A stretch of 64,000 nt of DNA from Nematostella vectensis (lineage: Eukaryota > Cnidaria > Anthozoa > Actiniaria > Edwardsiidae): the NCBI RefSeq assembly GCF_932526225.1, contig NC_064038.1, forward strand, positions 4,774,001-4,838,000. The letters run 5' to 3'. Under the pieces are notes generated by a model. It ran no database searches. It was not told the origin of the DNA and saw nothing but the letters and a program-made list of their open reading frames with translations. Position 1 is the first letter of the stretch; every line of letters begins with the position of its first letter. Below are positions 44,249 through 56,547 of the stretch, one piece after another. A program made the position numbers and the translations under genes.

Positions 44249-47200
44249 TTACTGAACACGTGGTAATTCGACCAGGGGCTTCTTTTTCAGCTCAATGACA
44301 GGGGTCACTGTGTCTGCGCCCACGGCACCTCTCTTGTGATCTCTATTGAATAGGTGCATGATAATTAAGGCTAGCAGCTCGATGAGTTCTGCGCATGTCA
44401 GTATTGAGAGTCCGACAAACATGCCCATTTGTCCTCCGATATCTGACAGGAAATCTATAAGCTGAGAGAGGAAAGGGACGGTTATCATTGAGCACTAAAC
44501 AAGTTCGCCAGAAAAGTAAAAATACGTGATAATAATCTTAAAGCAAAAGCCCTAAGATAAAGTCTAAGCTACACGGCTTTCTGTTTTGAGCTTTCTCTTT
44601 CGCAGCCTTGGTCCAAGAAAGATGATAGATCCGGCCCCTTAATATAGGTAACAATTTGGACCTTGTATCACCGCTTAATGTAACAACTGCCGCTTAATGT
44701 AACAAAAATCGCCGCTTAATGTAACACTAACGCTTAATGTAACAACAAATCAACGCTTAATGTAATAAAACAGTTAACGCTTAATGTAACACATTTTTAA
44801 CGCTTAATGTTATAACGGACTTAACGCTTAATGTAACAACACTCGACGCTTAATGTAATAACCATAAATTTAACTAAGGACGAAAATACTAAAATCTCGG
44901 ATAGAAACATCGTCGGACAACCACACTTAGAGAATGTCATATAGGTGTCAAGGGGGATGCATAAATAGTCATGTGAGGTGTGACGTCATCGATGACGTCA
45001 TTAAAACGAAAATACTCATCTCTGGATAGAAACATCGTCGGGCAACCAACACTTGGAGAATATCATGTAGGTGTCAAGGGGGGGGGGGGGGGGGGGGTAT
45101 AGTCAAGTGATATGTGAAGTCACCGAAGAAGTAGTTATTAACATCACTTCAATGGCCACTGGAGGCCACTGGATGAGCCATGCATTTTTACCAGCCTCCG
45201 GACACTCCGTATCGCCCGAGAATTGTGCCATTGTATATGGCACTGCTTTACTAAATGGCGTGATTCTAGTGCGAGAAGACAGCTAATAATCTACGATTTT
45301 TGCAAGACAGTGTACATGTGGTGTGGATGAAAATTTGTCAATCAACTATCAACTCCGTGTGCCTGTACGGATGTAGTCACCAGGTGTAAATTTGTTTTAA
45401 ATGACAATCAAGTAAGGACCCGCAATTCGGAAGTTTTTTTTGTTCTACCCGCGCTGTGCAATTAAACGTAAAACAAAAAAGGCGACATTTTTCGGTAACA
45501 AATTTAACCTAATTTCGTCGGATAATTTTAGGGGGAGGAGTTTTTGAATCGCAATCGTTCATCGACTTGCTCGCAAATACTCGCAATGGTCGGGCATACT
45601 TGGCTAGTTTACTTCGAGTGCTTGGTTCTTTCCGGATCGTCAAATGTTTCTTCAAAATGCTCGGCTCGCAGAAGACATAACCCCAAAGTACTCTTAGCAT
45701 GTAATACCCCGTCTGTTTAGCGTTATTTTTAGAGATGATCAAAAGAAAAGGCCTTCTAAGACACCTCAATCACGTTATTCATTCTCAATTTAAGAGGAAA
45801 TCTTACAAGGTTTAACAGGAAGTTTGCCGGTAAACAGGGCCCTAAGGGACTACAGATTTTCGGCTGATTTTGAACTCAAGAAAACTTGGCCTAAGTTTGG
45901 TCGTGTCACAACTCTCGTAGCTCAAGATATGATTTTTCCTAGTTATGATGACGTAATCAATGACGTCATGTCACGTGTCCATTTTGTTGACCCCCCTAGA
46001 CCTCAAGAAAACTTGTCCTAAGTTTGGTCGTGTCACAACTCTCGTAGCTCAGGATATGACTTTTCCTAGTTATGATGACGTCATTGATGACGTAATTTCA
46101 CGTGTTCCTTTTGTTGACCCCCCCCCCCCTTGACCTCAAGACAACTTGTCCTAAGTTTGGTCGTGCCACAACTCCCGTAGCTCAAGATATTGATATTCGT
46201 ATTTGTGATGACATCATTGATGATGCAACGCCAAATGACCCCCCGTTACACCCCCATAACGCTAAGACGACTTTTCCCTAAGTTGGGTTGTCTTGCGAAT
46301 TGTTCTTTCAAAATCTATCCAAATTCTTTATCCAAATTCATGGTTATTACATTGAGCGTCGAGTGTTGTTACATTAAGCGTTGAAAATTTGTTACATTAA
46401 GCGTTAACTGTTTTATTACATTAAGCGGCGATTTTTGTTTTATTAAGCGTTAGCGTTACATTAAGCGGCGATTTTTGTTACATTAAGCGTTAGTGTTACA
46501 TTAAGCGGCGATTTTTGTTACATTAAGCGTCAGTGTTACATTAAGCGGCAGTTGTTACATTAAGCGGTGATACAGACCTCATGGTCTTTTGAGTCATAGT
46601 CCAATCAATTACGATTTAGCGACTAATTATTCGGTTTTCCTACTTCGGAAGATGGCAGAGGGTCCTAAATCAATTTGCAATAGTAAGAATAGGTCAGCGA
46701 CAATACCTCGTATGACTTGCGCTGCTCGATGGTCTCGTAGTTGTGTTCTTCGAAGAAAATCCTCAGTGACAAAAGGTTTGCACTACAATGAAAATTACGG
46801 CCCACATTATTTTATTTATCGATATCTATCTATATAGGCACCTACACAGGATCACACCTCGTCTGGACCTTCCACGTCCTTCGTACCTTATTTGCGTCCC
46901 TTCAGGCGCACGTTCCTTATCTGGGTCCTTCCACGTGCTCGTACCTCATTTGGGTCCCTTCAGGCGCACGTACCTATTTAGGTCTCTTGAGGTGCAAGTA
47001 CCTTTTCTGGGTCCCTTCAGGCGCACGTACCTTATGTGGGTCCTTCTACGCGCTCGTGCCTTATTATGGCCCCTTAAGGTAATTTTACCTTATCTGGGCC
47101 CTATCACACGCACGTACCTTATCTGGGCCCTATCACAAGCACGTACCTTATCTGTTCCTCATTACCCGAGTACGACTTGAGGTCTTGTGAACTAATATTC

Positions 47201-50200
47201 TACAAACACAAATGACAACAATACATCAGGGCCGTAACACTTTCCCCCACCTACCCCCCAATAGTTCCAAAACTTATAGGAAATGTCCAGTAGGGGTGTG
47301 GCTTAGAGGTGAAGCTATTCACCCCCCTCCCCCCGTAAAAAATACTTTCTTAATGTTTTTGTATTGTGCGGCTCTGAACATTAACCTAAACAATGAACAG
47401 ACGATATCATATCCTTTTCTTGTGTAGAATGGAAAAGTCCCGTATGTGTAAAGGGAGCCAAGGGAGCGGTGGAGGTGTTCAGTAGTATAACATGCGAGCC
47501 CCGTCTTTGAATGACAAGTAGAGGAGCCATCATTGTGACTTCGAATGTTAATAGTATTGGCAACGTGCAAGGAATAACCGTTTTAGTGAGGCAAATAGAG
47601 AAAGCTATGTGTGCGTGTGTAATTGGGAGGGGTGCACTGAATTAGCCGTGTTTTGGAGTGTAGCAAAAAACGTGCGCATGAGGGTTGGGTTGGTCAGTAC
47701 TATAGACACGAAATTACCACTAGGGTATAATGGTGAAAAAAAATGTAGAAAAATTATTTTGTGAAGCATAATTCATTTTTTTATAATTGTGACTTTTAAT
47801 CAATAGTATTTTAAATTTCGAAAGCAAGATTACGATACGAACGTTATAATCAAAGGCGCATTAAGGTGTCGTAATGATGTTAATTACCTGATAAGATGGG
47901 GAAGGAAACACCGCAGACGAAATAGTCAACTTGTAGATGTTTTCGCTGTTGGTCAAGCAGAGGAGAATATTTATAGCGATGAAATAATATTTTCTTCTGT
48001 TTGATATTTATCGCACTGGTCGAAGGAAATATAGACAAAAATCGGGACATAATAATAAAGGTCTTAACGATAATGCAAGCAGATGCACGTTAATCAAGAG
48101 TCTTACTCGCATCTGATGGCGCACTTGGTTAAACAGCTTTTCCCGTCAGAATCTTCAGCAGTCTCGTTTGCTTTCACGATGCATCTAACTAAACAATAAT
48201 ATATACGTAGATTTAGCCACTGCCTAAAAGCGGAGCCAGCATTGAACACCTTTTGTGTTGACTGATCGAGATATTTTTGGGGGATCTAGGGGTCTAGGAT
48301 CCTGCTCTTTACTGAGATTTGTTTATTGGACCAACCAAATGGATACAGGCCTAATTCAATAATTTCAATTATGCAAAAAATGCAAACAGGTTCAGATATC
48401 AAGACGTACGGCAACTGTAGCCGTTTGCTGTTCTAAAATGCATTCTGATAATTATTTTCCCATTGCCTAACAAAAGTCTATATGCCTAAACTAGGACTTT
48501 AAAAATATGTTACTTTCAACGAGAAGTGATAGCGTACAGCGAACCCATATCATTTGAGAGACCTTTTAGAAATCTTTGCGCATGGATTACTCTTATCTTC
48601 CTATGGTTTTAGGCTGCACAGTTCGTACCACCTCTCCGCTTATAGTTAACGGTAATTTGGATAGCCTAGCACCTATATAAACTAACATAGATTACTTACA
48701 AACAGTCGAGTTTAGAGCATTGCACACGATCTTCCTGAGCTCATCTGTGATGGCGTAAGCAGACTCCACACAGCCACACATGGTTTTCTGGAGATTGGCG
48801 ACACAGCTCGATCGGCAGGCCTAAGTGCGAAAGAGAGAATTGGAGTCTGCTTTTCAAGCTCGACGATTTAAAACGTAATTATGCTACGAAAGTTTTACTA
48901 TTTAAACTCACAATCGTGGAATAGTTTACACCGAAGTTTTCCATGTAGTAGTCTGGCCTTACAACCGGCTTGCCGACATCAGATATGCACGAGTTATTCC
49001 CAAAAGGGTCCTCCCGATGTATGAAAACCTGGGGATCAGAACAACGTTAAATGTTCTTTTGTGGTGAGAATTGAGACAAGGTAACATAATAAAAATGAGA
49101 AAAGTTGAGATGAGGTAAGACGAGAGAAGGTGAGGTAAGGAGATGTGGGGTGGGGTAGGGTAGTGTGGGGTGTCGAAGGGTGAGGTGAGGTATACCTTTC
49201 GCATTCCTACTGAGGTTTCAAAACCAGGCGAAACGCTAAATCCCTTGTCTCCAGGGAAAGGCATCTCGTGCCGGTCAGAAATGTGTACCCTCACTCCAGA
49301 AACAGTGGAGAAGTTACCCAGGTACTCCTCGCCTTCGATTCGAAGACGAAGCAAAAGACCTAATAAGAAAAAAAAAAAAAAAAAACGGTGCAATAATAAC
49401 ACATGGGTAAACTAACCCCTCGCTCAAAATCCTATACAGAGACCTCACTCATTGAATGTTGAAGCAAGGTAAGTACCACTGAGCTATTGTTCCACAGCTC
49501 CTCCCATACCCCACTCTTTTCACTACATACCGTCTGAAGGTCCAGGGATAGAGGACGTGTAACTGATGTTGTTGCGTTCTCTGTTAGACCCGATCATTGC
49601 CGTGTTGAACACAAAGCAGTTCCCGTATAAGTGGTTCCAGAATTGAGTCCAGTTGTAGCCCCTGGAACATAAACAGAGCGGGCAGCTAATAGTCCTTAGA
49701 TACTAAACAGAGCGGGCAGCTATTAGTCCCTGGAACATAAACAGAGCGGGCAGCTATTAGTCCCTGGAACATAAACAGAGCGGGAAGCTATTAGTCCCTA
49801 AATAATAAACAGAGCGGGCAGCTATTAGTCCCTGGAACATAAACAGAGCGGGCAGCTATTAGTCCCTAGATAATAAACAGAGCGGGCAGCTATTAGTCCC
49901 TGGATAATAAACAGAGCGGGCAGCTATTAGTCCCTAGATAATAAACAGAGCGGGCGGCTATTAGTGCGTGGATAATAAACAGAGCGGGCAGCTATTAGTC
50001 CCTGGAACATAAACAGAGCGGGCAGCTATTAGTCACTAGGTAATAAACAGAGCGGGCAGCTATTAGTCCCTAGATAATAAACAGAGCGGGCAGCTATTAG
50101 TCCCTGGAACATAAACACTGGATAATAAACAGAGCGGGCAGCTATTAGTGCGTGGGTAATAAACAGAGCAGGCAGCTATTAGTCCCTGGAACATAAACAG

Positions 50201-53200
50201 AGCGGGCAGCTATTAGTCCCTGGAAGATCAACAGAGCGCGCAGCTATTAGTCCCTAGATAATAAACAGAGCGGGCAGCTATTAGTCCCTAGATAATAAAC
50301 AGAGCGGGCAGCTATTAGTCCCTGGAACATAAACAGAGCGGGCAGCTATTAGTCCCTGGAACATAAACAGAGCGGGCAGCTATTAGTCCCTGGACAGCTT
50401 AACTTGAAAGCCACCTTCTAATTGCCCTTGCAATTCCTTTCTTCAGATTGTATCGACATTGTGTTAGAGGTTAAATAAAATGTATCAATTTCAGTTTTTG
50501 CCTTAATTATCTATAACAGGGATGCCACGAAATAACGCAAAAGGTATCATTTCATTAATTGAATTTAAAATAAATATATCTTCAAACTTGCTCAAGCCTG
50601 GCTACGCGTCCAGGGGACCCCTCCCCCCGTGTCTCGGGCTGTCCTCCCCCTTTGACCACGTCTTGTTACGCCAGGGGATGGTCCCTTTGACCACGCCTAC
50701 TACGCGTATATGGCTGCCCCCACCCCCTCCTCCTTTGACGACACAAAGCGACACATCTAGAGCTAAACTTCTGTATCCTTTGATCTAGCCTAGCTACGCC
50801 CGGGGATGCCCTCCGTAGCTAGTGACACGTCTAGCCTCCCCCTCATGGTTATCTTGCCATTGAACCATCGGTTTATAAATTGTACTTACAAGCAAGAAAC
50901 TCCTGCGAACGAGCACTCTTGCACCATATCAAGGAACTGATGTCCTGACTGAATCAGATCTTCTGTCGGGGTTTCCGCGATTCGCCAGTACAGATATTTG
51001 CGTCTTCTCGCCGACTCGCACAGCTCTTCGGGCGCGGGACGCTCACCATCTTTTGGCGGCAAAATGTCAGAAACATTGAATTTTCGCGTTTTGGACAAAA
51101 CGAACTTTCAGAGTCGATACAAGTCTCTTCAAAGTAACATGCGCGTGCCCAGGATTGAGGGGGAGGGGGTGCGCAGTCTTTGTATCATATGGAAAAAGCA
51201 TAGGATTCCTTTCCTTAATAAGAAATTACCCACTTTTTGGCCGCCAAAACAAGAAGGGGGTACGCGCGCACCCTGGGCACCCCCCCCCCCCCCCCCCTGT
51301 GTACGCGCCTGAAGTAGTACTATTCGCCAGTAGTAATGGATGTGAAAAGGACTTCGCATTACTCTTTTGTTTGTCTTTTGCCTGGAGCTGGTTCTGTAGT
51401 TTGGGCACATTTCGAGGTATCTAGGCAAAATGGGCCAGCGCCTACATTCAGTAGCTAGGAGTCCAGGCCCTTAGCAAACATCACCCAGAAAATTCTTGTT
51501 TTCTCATGCGCACACCAAACATAGCTCATCTTACTGCACGCATGGTTTAAAGAGAGGGACGCAAAGAGAGGAAGCATAGAATGTTTTTAGTAGTTCTGAG
51601 GGCAACTGCCGGTAAATTGCTTATTGTACCTTTGCGTTTGCCACCGTCTTTCTCCTTTTCTGGCAAAACACCATCCACAACTGAAGAAAGTGAATCATTG
51701 AGCGCACCTCCCAGGGTATCGACAAAGGAATTCACCAGAGATGGAAGCTAATAACAAAAGAATGCGTAAAAATAAATTATCAAGAAATAATCACCAGAGA
51801 TGTAAGCTAATAACAGAAGAATGCGTAAAAACGATTATCAAGGGAAGAATTCACCAGAGATGTAAACTAATAACAGAAGAATGCGTAAAAAAGATTATCA
51901 AGAAAAGAGATTACCAGAGATTCAAGCTAATAACAGAAGAATGCGTAAAAACGATTATCAAGGAAAGAATTCACCAGAGATGTAAGCTTATAACAGAAGA
52001 ATACGTCAAAAAGATTCCTTATACGCCAGAATATTTTACTGACGTTATCCGTTTTTTTTTTATGGATATCTTGCGGAACAGTTCATCGAGACAAAACACA
52101 TTTGTTGTTTGATTCATCTACAAGGTATTTTACTCGTTTTATAACATATCCCACGCAATCTGATCTAGTTCCAAAACAAAAGTGGTAAAGGCTGAGTAGG
52201 GGGAGAGGGACTAGTCTATGAAAACAAAAACAGCATAAAAGGGGGGATATCGGTGATCAATAATCAAGTGATTATTTCGTTATCGGTGCTCCCAACCTCT
52301 CACCGTGCCGTGCATTAATTTCTTGAAGTGTGTTACCGTTGTATTAGAAAGAAAGGGAGCCTTAGTGAGAAGCGAGTCCACACTTGATCCATTAAGCACT
52401 CCTCCCAAGGTTTCAAGAGAAGAGTTCGACAGAGATGTAGACTAATGACAGAAAATGCGTCAAAAGATCATTCGTACGCCTACGGTCGCTTTTCAAAATC
52501 AACAATTTACAGCAGTTTTCAATGTTATGTGAACTCTTGTCGACTATTTCCAACAGCTAAATCGCATCTTGGCTTCCGTCATTTAATATCTTTGAAGCGG
52601 ATTCAGCACTGAGATGATTTCCGATCACACCGCTTCCAAACGCACCAAAATGTAATTCAGATTGAATTACGGAAGCCAAATAGCAGTTATAGTTTCTCCA
52701 AGACAAATGTTTTGATTCGGATAAGTCGGGTCATTTTCTGTTAATGACGCAATTCCTCGCATACAAGTATTTCGATAAAGAATAGGCTTAACACGTACCG
52801 GGGCCATCCCCGGCACGTTATCAACGATTACTAGTCCACTAAAATCTTGTTTGCTTAGCAACTCGACCCAATCCCCGCGCAACTTAAGAATGGCGAAAAT
52901 ACGCCGATCGGCATTAATTTCTTTGAGTGTGTTAATACCGTTATATTAGAAAGCAAGGCAGGTTTGGTGAAAAGCGAATTCACACTAGGAAAAGCTCTCC
53001 CCAGTAGACTTGATGTTGTCGGCTTCGAAGTCGGTTCTTCAGTGCTGCTATCTCCTTTGGAATAAAATCAAGCTATTAGTACAAGCACCCTTCTTATACC
53101 AAAGTATTGTAATTTATATTGTCTCGTTATTGGGTATCTTTTTTCTAGCGACGCTGCTGCTGTTGTTATTGCTGTTGTTGTTATTGCTGTTGTTGTCGAT

Positions 53201-55297
53201 GTTGCTGTTGTTGTTATTGCTGTTGTTGTCGATGTTGCTGTTGTTGTTATTGCTGTTGTTGTCGATGTTGCTGTTGTTATTGCTGTTGTTGTCGATGTTG
53301 CTGTTGTTGTTATCATGTACGTACCAAGCGAATACTTGAAGTACTCTCGAAGAGACTCGGGGAGGTGTTTTTTCCGAATTGGATTCAGGTTGCAGATGGT
53401 GACGGCAGGAAACTCCAAATTCTGCATCGAAAATTTGTTTTGATTAGGGAATCTTCTATACTGAAGATATGGCGTGTCATAGCGGCCTCGAATTTTCAAC
53501 TCTAAGAACTCGAACTCGTCTCGTATTATTTTTGGAGGAGCGAAAACAAATCAAACATAACCAATACAGATACGTGGTTTATTCAACACCAACAAGACAT
53601 TAGACATCAATTGGAAGACTATCCTAAGGCCATTGCCTGGGGTTAAACCGTGATTTGTGTTTTTGAATTTTTTCATAAACCAATATCTTGCTTCTTAAAA
53701 CAGCTCTGTTTTTACACAGTCCATATAAGGTTCAATATAGTGACGTAACAGTGGGACATTTGGTTCCGTTTGATGTCGATCATTTTGCTAGGCTACTCGT
53801 CAAAAAAGACGACTGAGTTATGAGTCACGATTATTGGTAAGAGTAGATAGCAAAATTGGCCTATGTCTCAGTATTACGTTTCGTTGAGCCACAGTGGAGG
53901 GCAACCTTCAAATGGTGAAGGGCAATATGTAACAGTTGTGAGGCCTGTTTGCGCGATATTGATCATTTTTCTAGACGTAGTGAACAAATGAGACATTCTT
54001 TACCGGTGTTTGATTGTCTACAGAATAAAAATACATCGAGGAGGTGCAATATTATGCTACATAACGGTGTAAGGGCTTTCTCTGTTAGATTTATTGTTCA
54101 CTAGTAAAAAAAAAAAAAAACACTTTAGGAAAGGAAAAGCTAGAAACATCTAATTATGTTTGGTCAATCTGCTGAGACCATCTTGAAAGCGCGTTACCAC
54201 CTAATGTGCTTTCATAAAAAGCGGCATTGTATATTATTTTCTTTCGTTCTCTAATTCCTTTGCTTCGCGCCTCTTCTGTGTACACAATGTATATTTGATA
54301 TCGAAAGATAGAGGGATACGCAAATTGCAAAGGCTGAGCAAAACAAATAAGAAGGAGGAAAGGAAATGATGTTATTGAAGTAGAAAATAAGGAAATTGCA
54401 AATTGCAAATATTAATAGTCGTTAAATGATCAGAGGAAAAATGTTGTTTATGATTTAAGACAAAGGGAAGCCAAAAAGAGAATTAAAGACATTAACGCTC
54501 AACACAGTCTATCATCGCCTTCAAATGTGACCAGGATCTTTTTCACGCGTGCAACTGAAAGGTGTTGCCTATATTTCAAGACGTGAAGGCAAATAAAAAA
54601 GCGTCATTGCAGCCATTGTGATCCCTGATTCAATGTTATATTAAAAAATAATTGAGGTATATTTTGTTGTTTGTGATGTATACTGACTCTGCGGGAGCCG
54701 TTTTGCACGCACGGTTTTTCTTATTCTAAAAATAAGTCTAAAAAAGTACAGAAGAGTCTCTTAGTACTACGTCACAAGAAAAAGGAAAGTAGATGAGCCA
54801 ATGGAGTTATTAACTTTGCTGCGATGAGAGGTAAGGCAAATAGGAACAGAGAGGCATCTTTTGTTTATTATAGAGGATTACCGCCCAAGGGAAAATTACT
54901 CACAACATGAAAACTGAACAACAAGCCCGGAAACACTCGAACCCTCCGCATAACCATTTTTAGCTCAGTTCAATGAGAGAGAAATGGAGTTACTATAGCA
55001 TAAAGTGCCCTGGCCAAGATAAGATAATCAAGATAGTAGTTTGTGGTTTGCGCAATGGGTTTTTCTTACCATTTCGTGTTTAATGGTGATGTATGTATCC
55101 ACCGGTTTTCGGTTAAACTTGCTGAAAAGCTCGTAAACTTGGAGCCCAAAAGCGACAAAAGCACCTAGGCAAGCTAGTACCCAGAATGCTCTTTGAACTG
55201 GGTTCTTGGATTCAACGAGTCGTGCAAAACCGTGCGCAGTTGTATAACCCAGGAACTCTTTGATTTTTGTTACGATTTTCTTTTTTTCTTTCCCCAT
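44249..55297 (-). CDS. DEG/ENaC (acid-sensing-channel-like) subunit, copy 2, possibly disrupted
   Basis: The same 15-exon structure as copy 1: 55070-55297, 53325-53460, 52939-53054, 52337-52441, 51630-51747, 50890-51049, 49531-49661, 49196-49359, 48912-49028, 48700-48820, 48107-48188, 47888-47945, 47166-47199, 46707-46780 and 44249-44461, totalling 618 codons before the stop. TM1, HG motif, Cys-rich domain and TM2 with the GLS filter are retained and no exon has an internal stop. Two differences matter. Exon 5 lacks 168 nt in frame, removing the SRRRR site and one PEKEKDGGK repeat. The acceptor of exon 14 reads TG instead of AG (46781-46782). If no alternative acceptor is used, TM2 is lost and the copy is a pseudogene. 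Confidence 0.82.
44665..46573. mobile_element. Foldback element with satellite-like inverted arms, copy 2
   Basis: It is the orthologous insertion of 20795-22515, so the element predates the duplication. Arms are built from CGCTTAATGTAACA units (44665-44870 and 46340-46573). Unit numbers differ from copy 1, including an extra repeat block in the right arm. A run of 20 G (45078-45097) replaces two short G runs of copy 1, and about 175 bp near 45357-45530 have no partner in copy 1. Confidence 0.8.
46874..47155. repeat. 29-bp minisatellite, copy 2 (short allele)
   Basis: About eight degenerate units are followed by only about two units of the homogeneous type, against eight in copy 1. It is next to DEG exon 13 (47166-47199). 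Confidence 0.88.
49662..50396. repeat. About 21-unit, 34-bp minisatellite at DEG exon 7 acceptor, copy 2
   Basis: I count 21 units of CAGAGCGGGCAGCTATTAGT plus a variable linker (CCCTGGAACATAAA or CCTAGATAATAAA). On the gene strand the linker reads GTTTATGTTCCAG|GG, identical to the real acceptor of exon 7 (GTTTATGTTCCAG|GGGCTAC). Many units therefore repeat a functional-looking acceptor with its pyrimidine tract. Copy 1 has two units. Confidence 0.93.
51748..52010. repeat. 60-bp tandem array carrying the exon-5 acceptor, copy 2
   Basis: About five units, corresponding to 27382-27640, with the TTATTAG acceptor string in each on the gene strand. Unit number is nearly unchanged between copies. 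Confidence 0.85.
53153..53312. repeat. TTG/GCT-rich minisatellite, DEG intron 2, copy 2 (short allele)
   Basis: About 160 bp of the same unit as 28781-29235, about one third of the length of copy 1. Confidence 0.88.
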
Positions 55298-56547
55298 GAT
55301 GGTTGACGTTAGAAACGAGTTAATCCAAGAAACTGCACTTCGTTATGACAGCTGGTTTCAGAGAGTTTCGCCTTTTGCCAGCCAAATGGCAATATTTTGG
55401 ACCTTGTGATTCGTCGACTAGTTACCGAGCAATCAGTAAGAGCCAGGTGCAAACACGCTCCCCTAGGAATAACCAAATCAAGTGATTACATCAATTGAGA
55501 GCTGCTTTATCGCTTTAGGCATGAAGTCGAGCGATTAACTAACTCAATCATCCGAGGATTTCGTCAAAATAAAAGGAATTCGTTTCCGCCTTGCATTTTA
55601 GAGTCTTGTTATTGTTCAAAAATCCCACCACAGGAAAAACCCATAACAGGGTTTAATATTTCGTAAAGTTAATTTGTCTGGTAAGCGTTATAAGGATTTG
55701 TTTTATTCGTTAGGGGGCGTTTTTTGCCGCGAGGAAGAGTCCATAAGCAACACAAGTTTAATAAAGATGAAAAATTTAGAGAGAGGATGTGCAATTTGAA
55801 ACAAAATAAATTATTTTGATTATTTAACCTTTATAATGATCGATGCAGTATCATTTGAATAATAAGCTTTTTCCTTTTTTTTCTGGGGAATTACTGCTCC
55901 TCTAACATTTTGTCAAATACCAGAGGAGCGAAAATTTATACAACTTATTGCCGAATTTAAATGTATTATACTCAAAACGCGTATTCCTAAATCCGTGTTG
56001 TCTGTTCTCATTAGATTGCGTGGCCCCTTAAAAGATCCATTATTTTGCCGAGTGCTAGACCATGCCGCGGCCAGATCAACACTCAAGGGGGGGGGGGGGG
56101 GGCTGACCCAAACATTTTCGTCATTATTTATCTTCGTAACGATTTTGGAATGAACATACACAATGAAAACAATAAAAAGGCAGCTCAGCCCCTCCCCGTA
56201 GATCCGCAACTGCCACTTATGATGCCAAGGGGAGAGGTGTGGAGGTTTTTGGAGAAAATTGCTGATTGCGATGTGATAATTATTAGGAAGATAAGCTTTC
56301 TTACGGGAAACACTACAACCCAATCTTAACCTTTAAGACACAAACTATTTTGTCAATTTTATCATTTTGCTCAAAGATATTCGCTTATAGTATAGCAAGG
56401 GGGAAAAATTCAATTGTGCACTTTGTGTTTAGGATTAAAGCAAAACTTTGTGCTGATTTGAGGTAAAGGTGAATGATAAGCGGGTCGGTAGATTCGGGGA
56501 TTCCTCCCACAATCCACCCACCCCTGCGTAAATCAAACGCAAACAAG

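Larger units (their letters stand above)
41577..56547. repeat. Segmental duplication, copy 2
   Basis: It matches 18870-32361 in the same orientation. Its left edge is fused to the truncated Polinton. Its right edge (CGCAAACAAG, 56538-56547) passes directly into unique sequence TTCCTAAGGC, so copy 2 shows the uninterrupted Polinton target. It is longer than copy 1 mainly through a MITE, a CR1-like fragment and an expanded 34-bp array. Confidence 0.95.

Noticed and set aside
45509-45769. 86-codon minus-strand frame inside the foldback element of copy 2
   Set aside because: In copy 1 the same region is interrupted by stops, and no transposase signature was recognised.
55298-56547. Small open frames upstream of DEG copy 2 (for example 56045-56329) conserved in copy 1 at 31860
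   Set aside because: Conservation follows from the recent duplication; frames begin in a G run and have no family signature.
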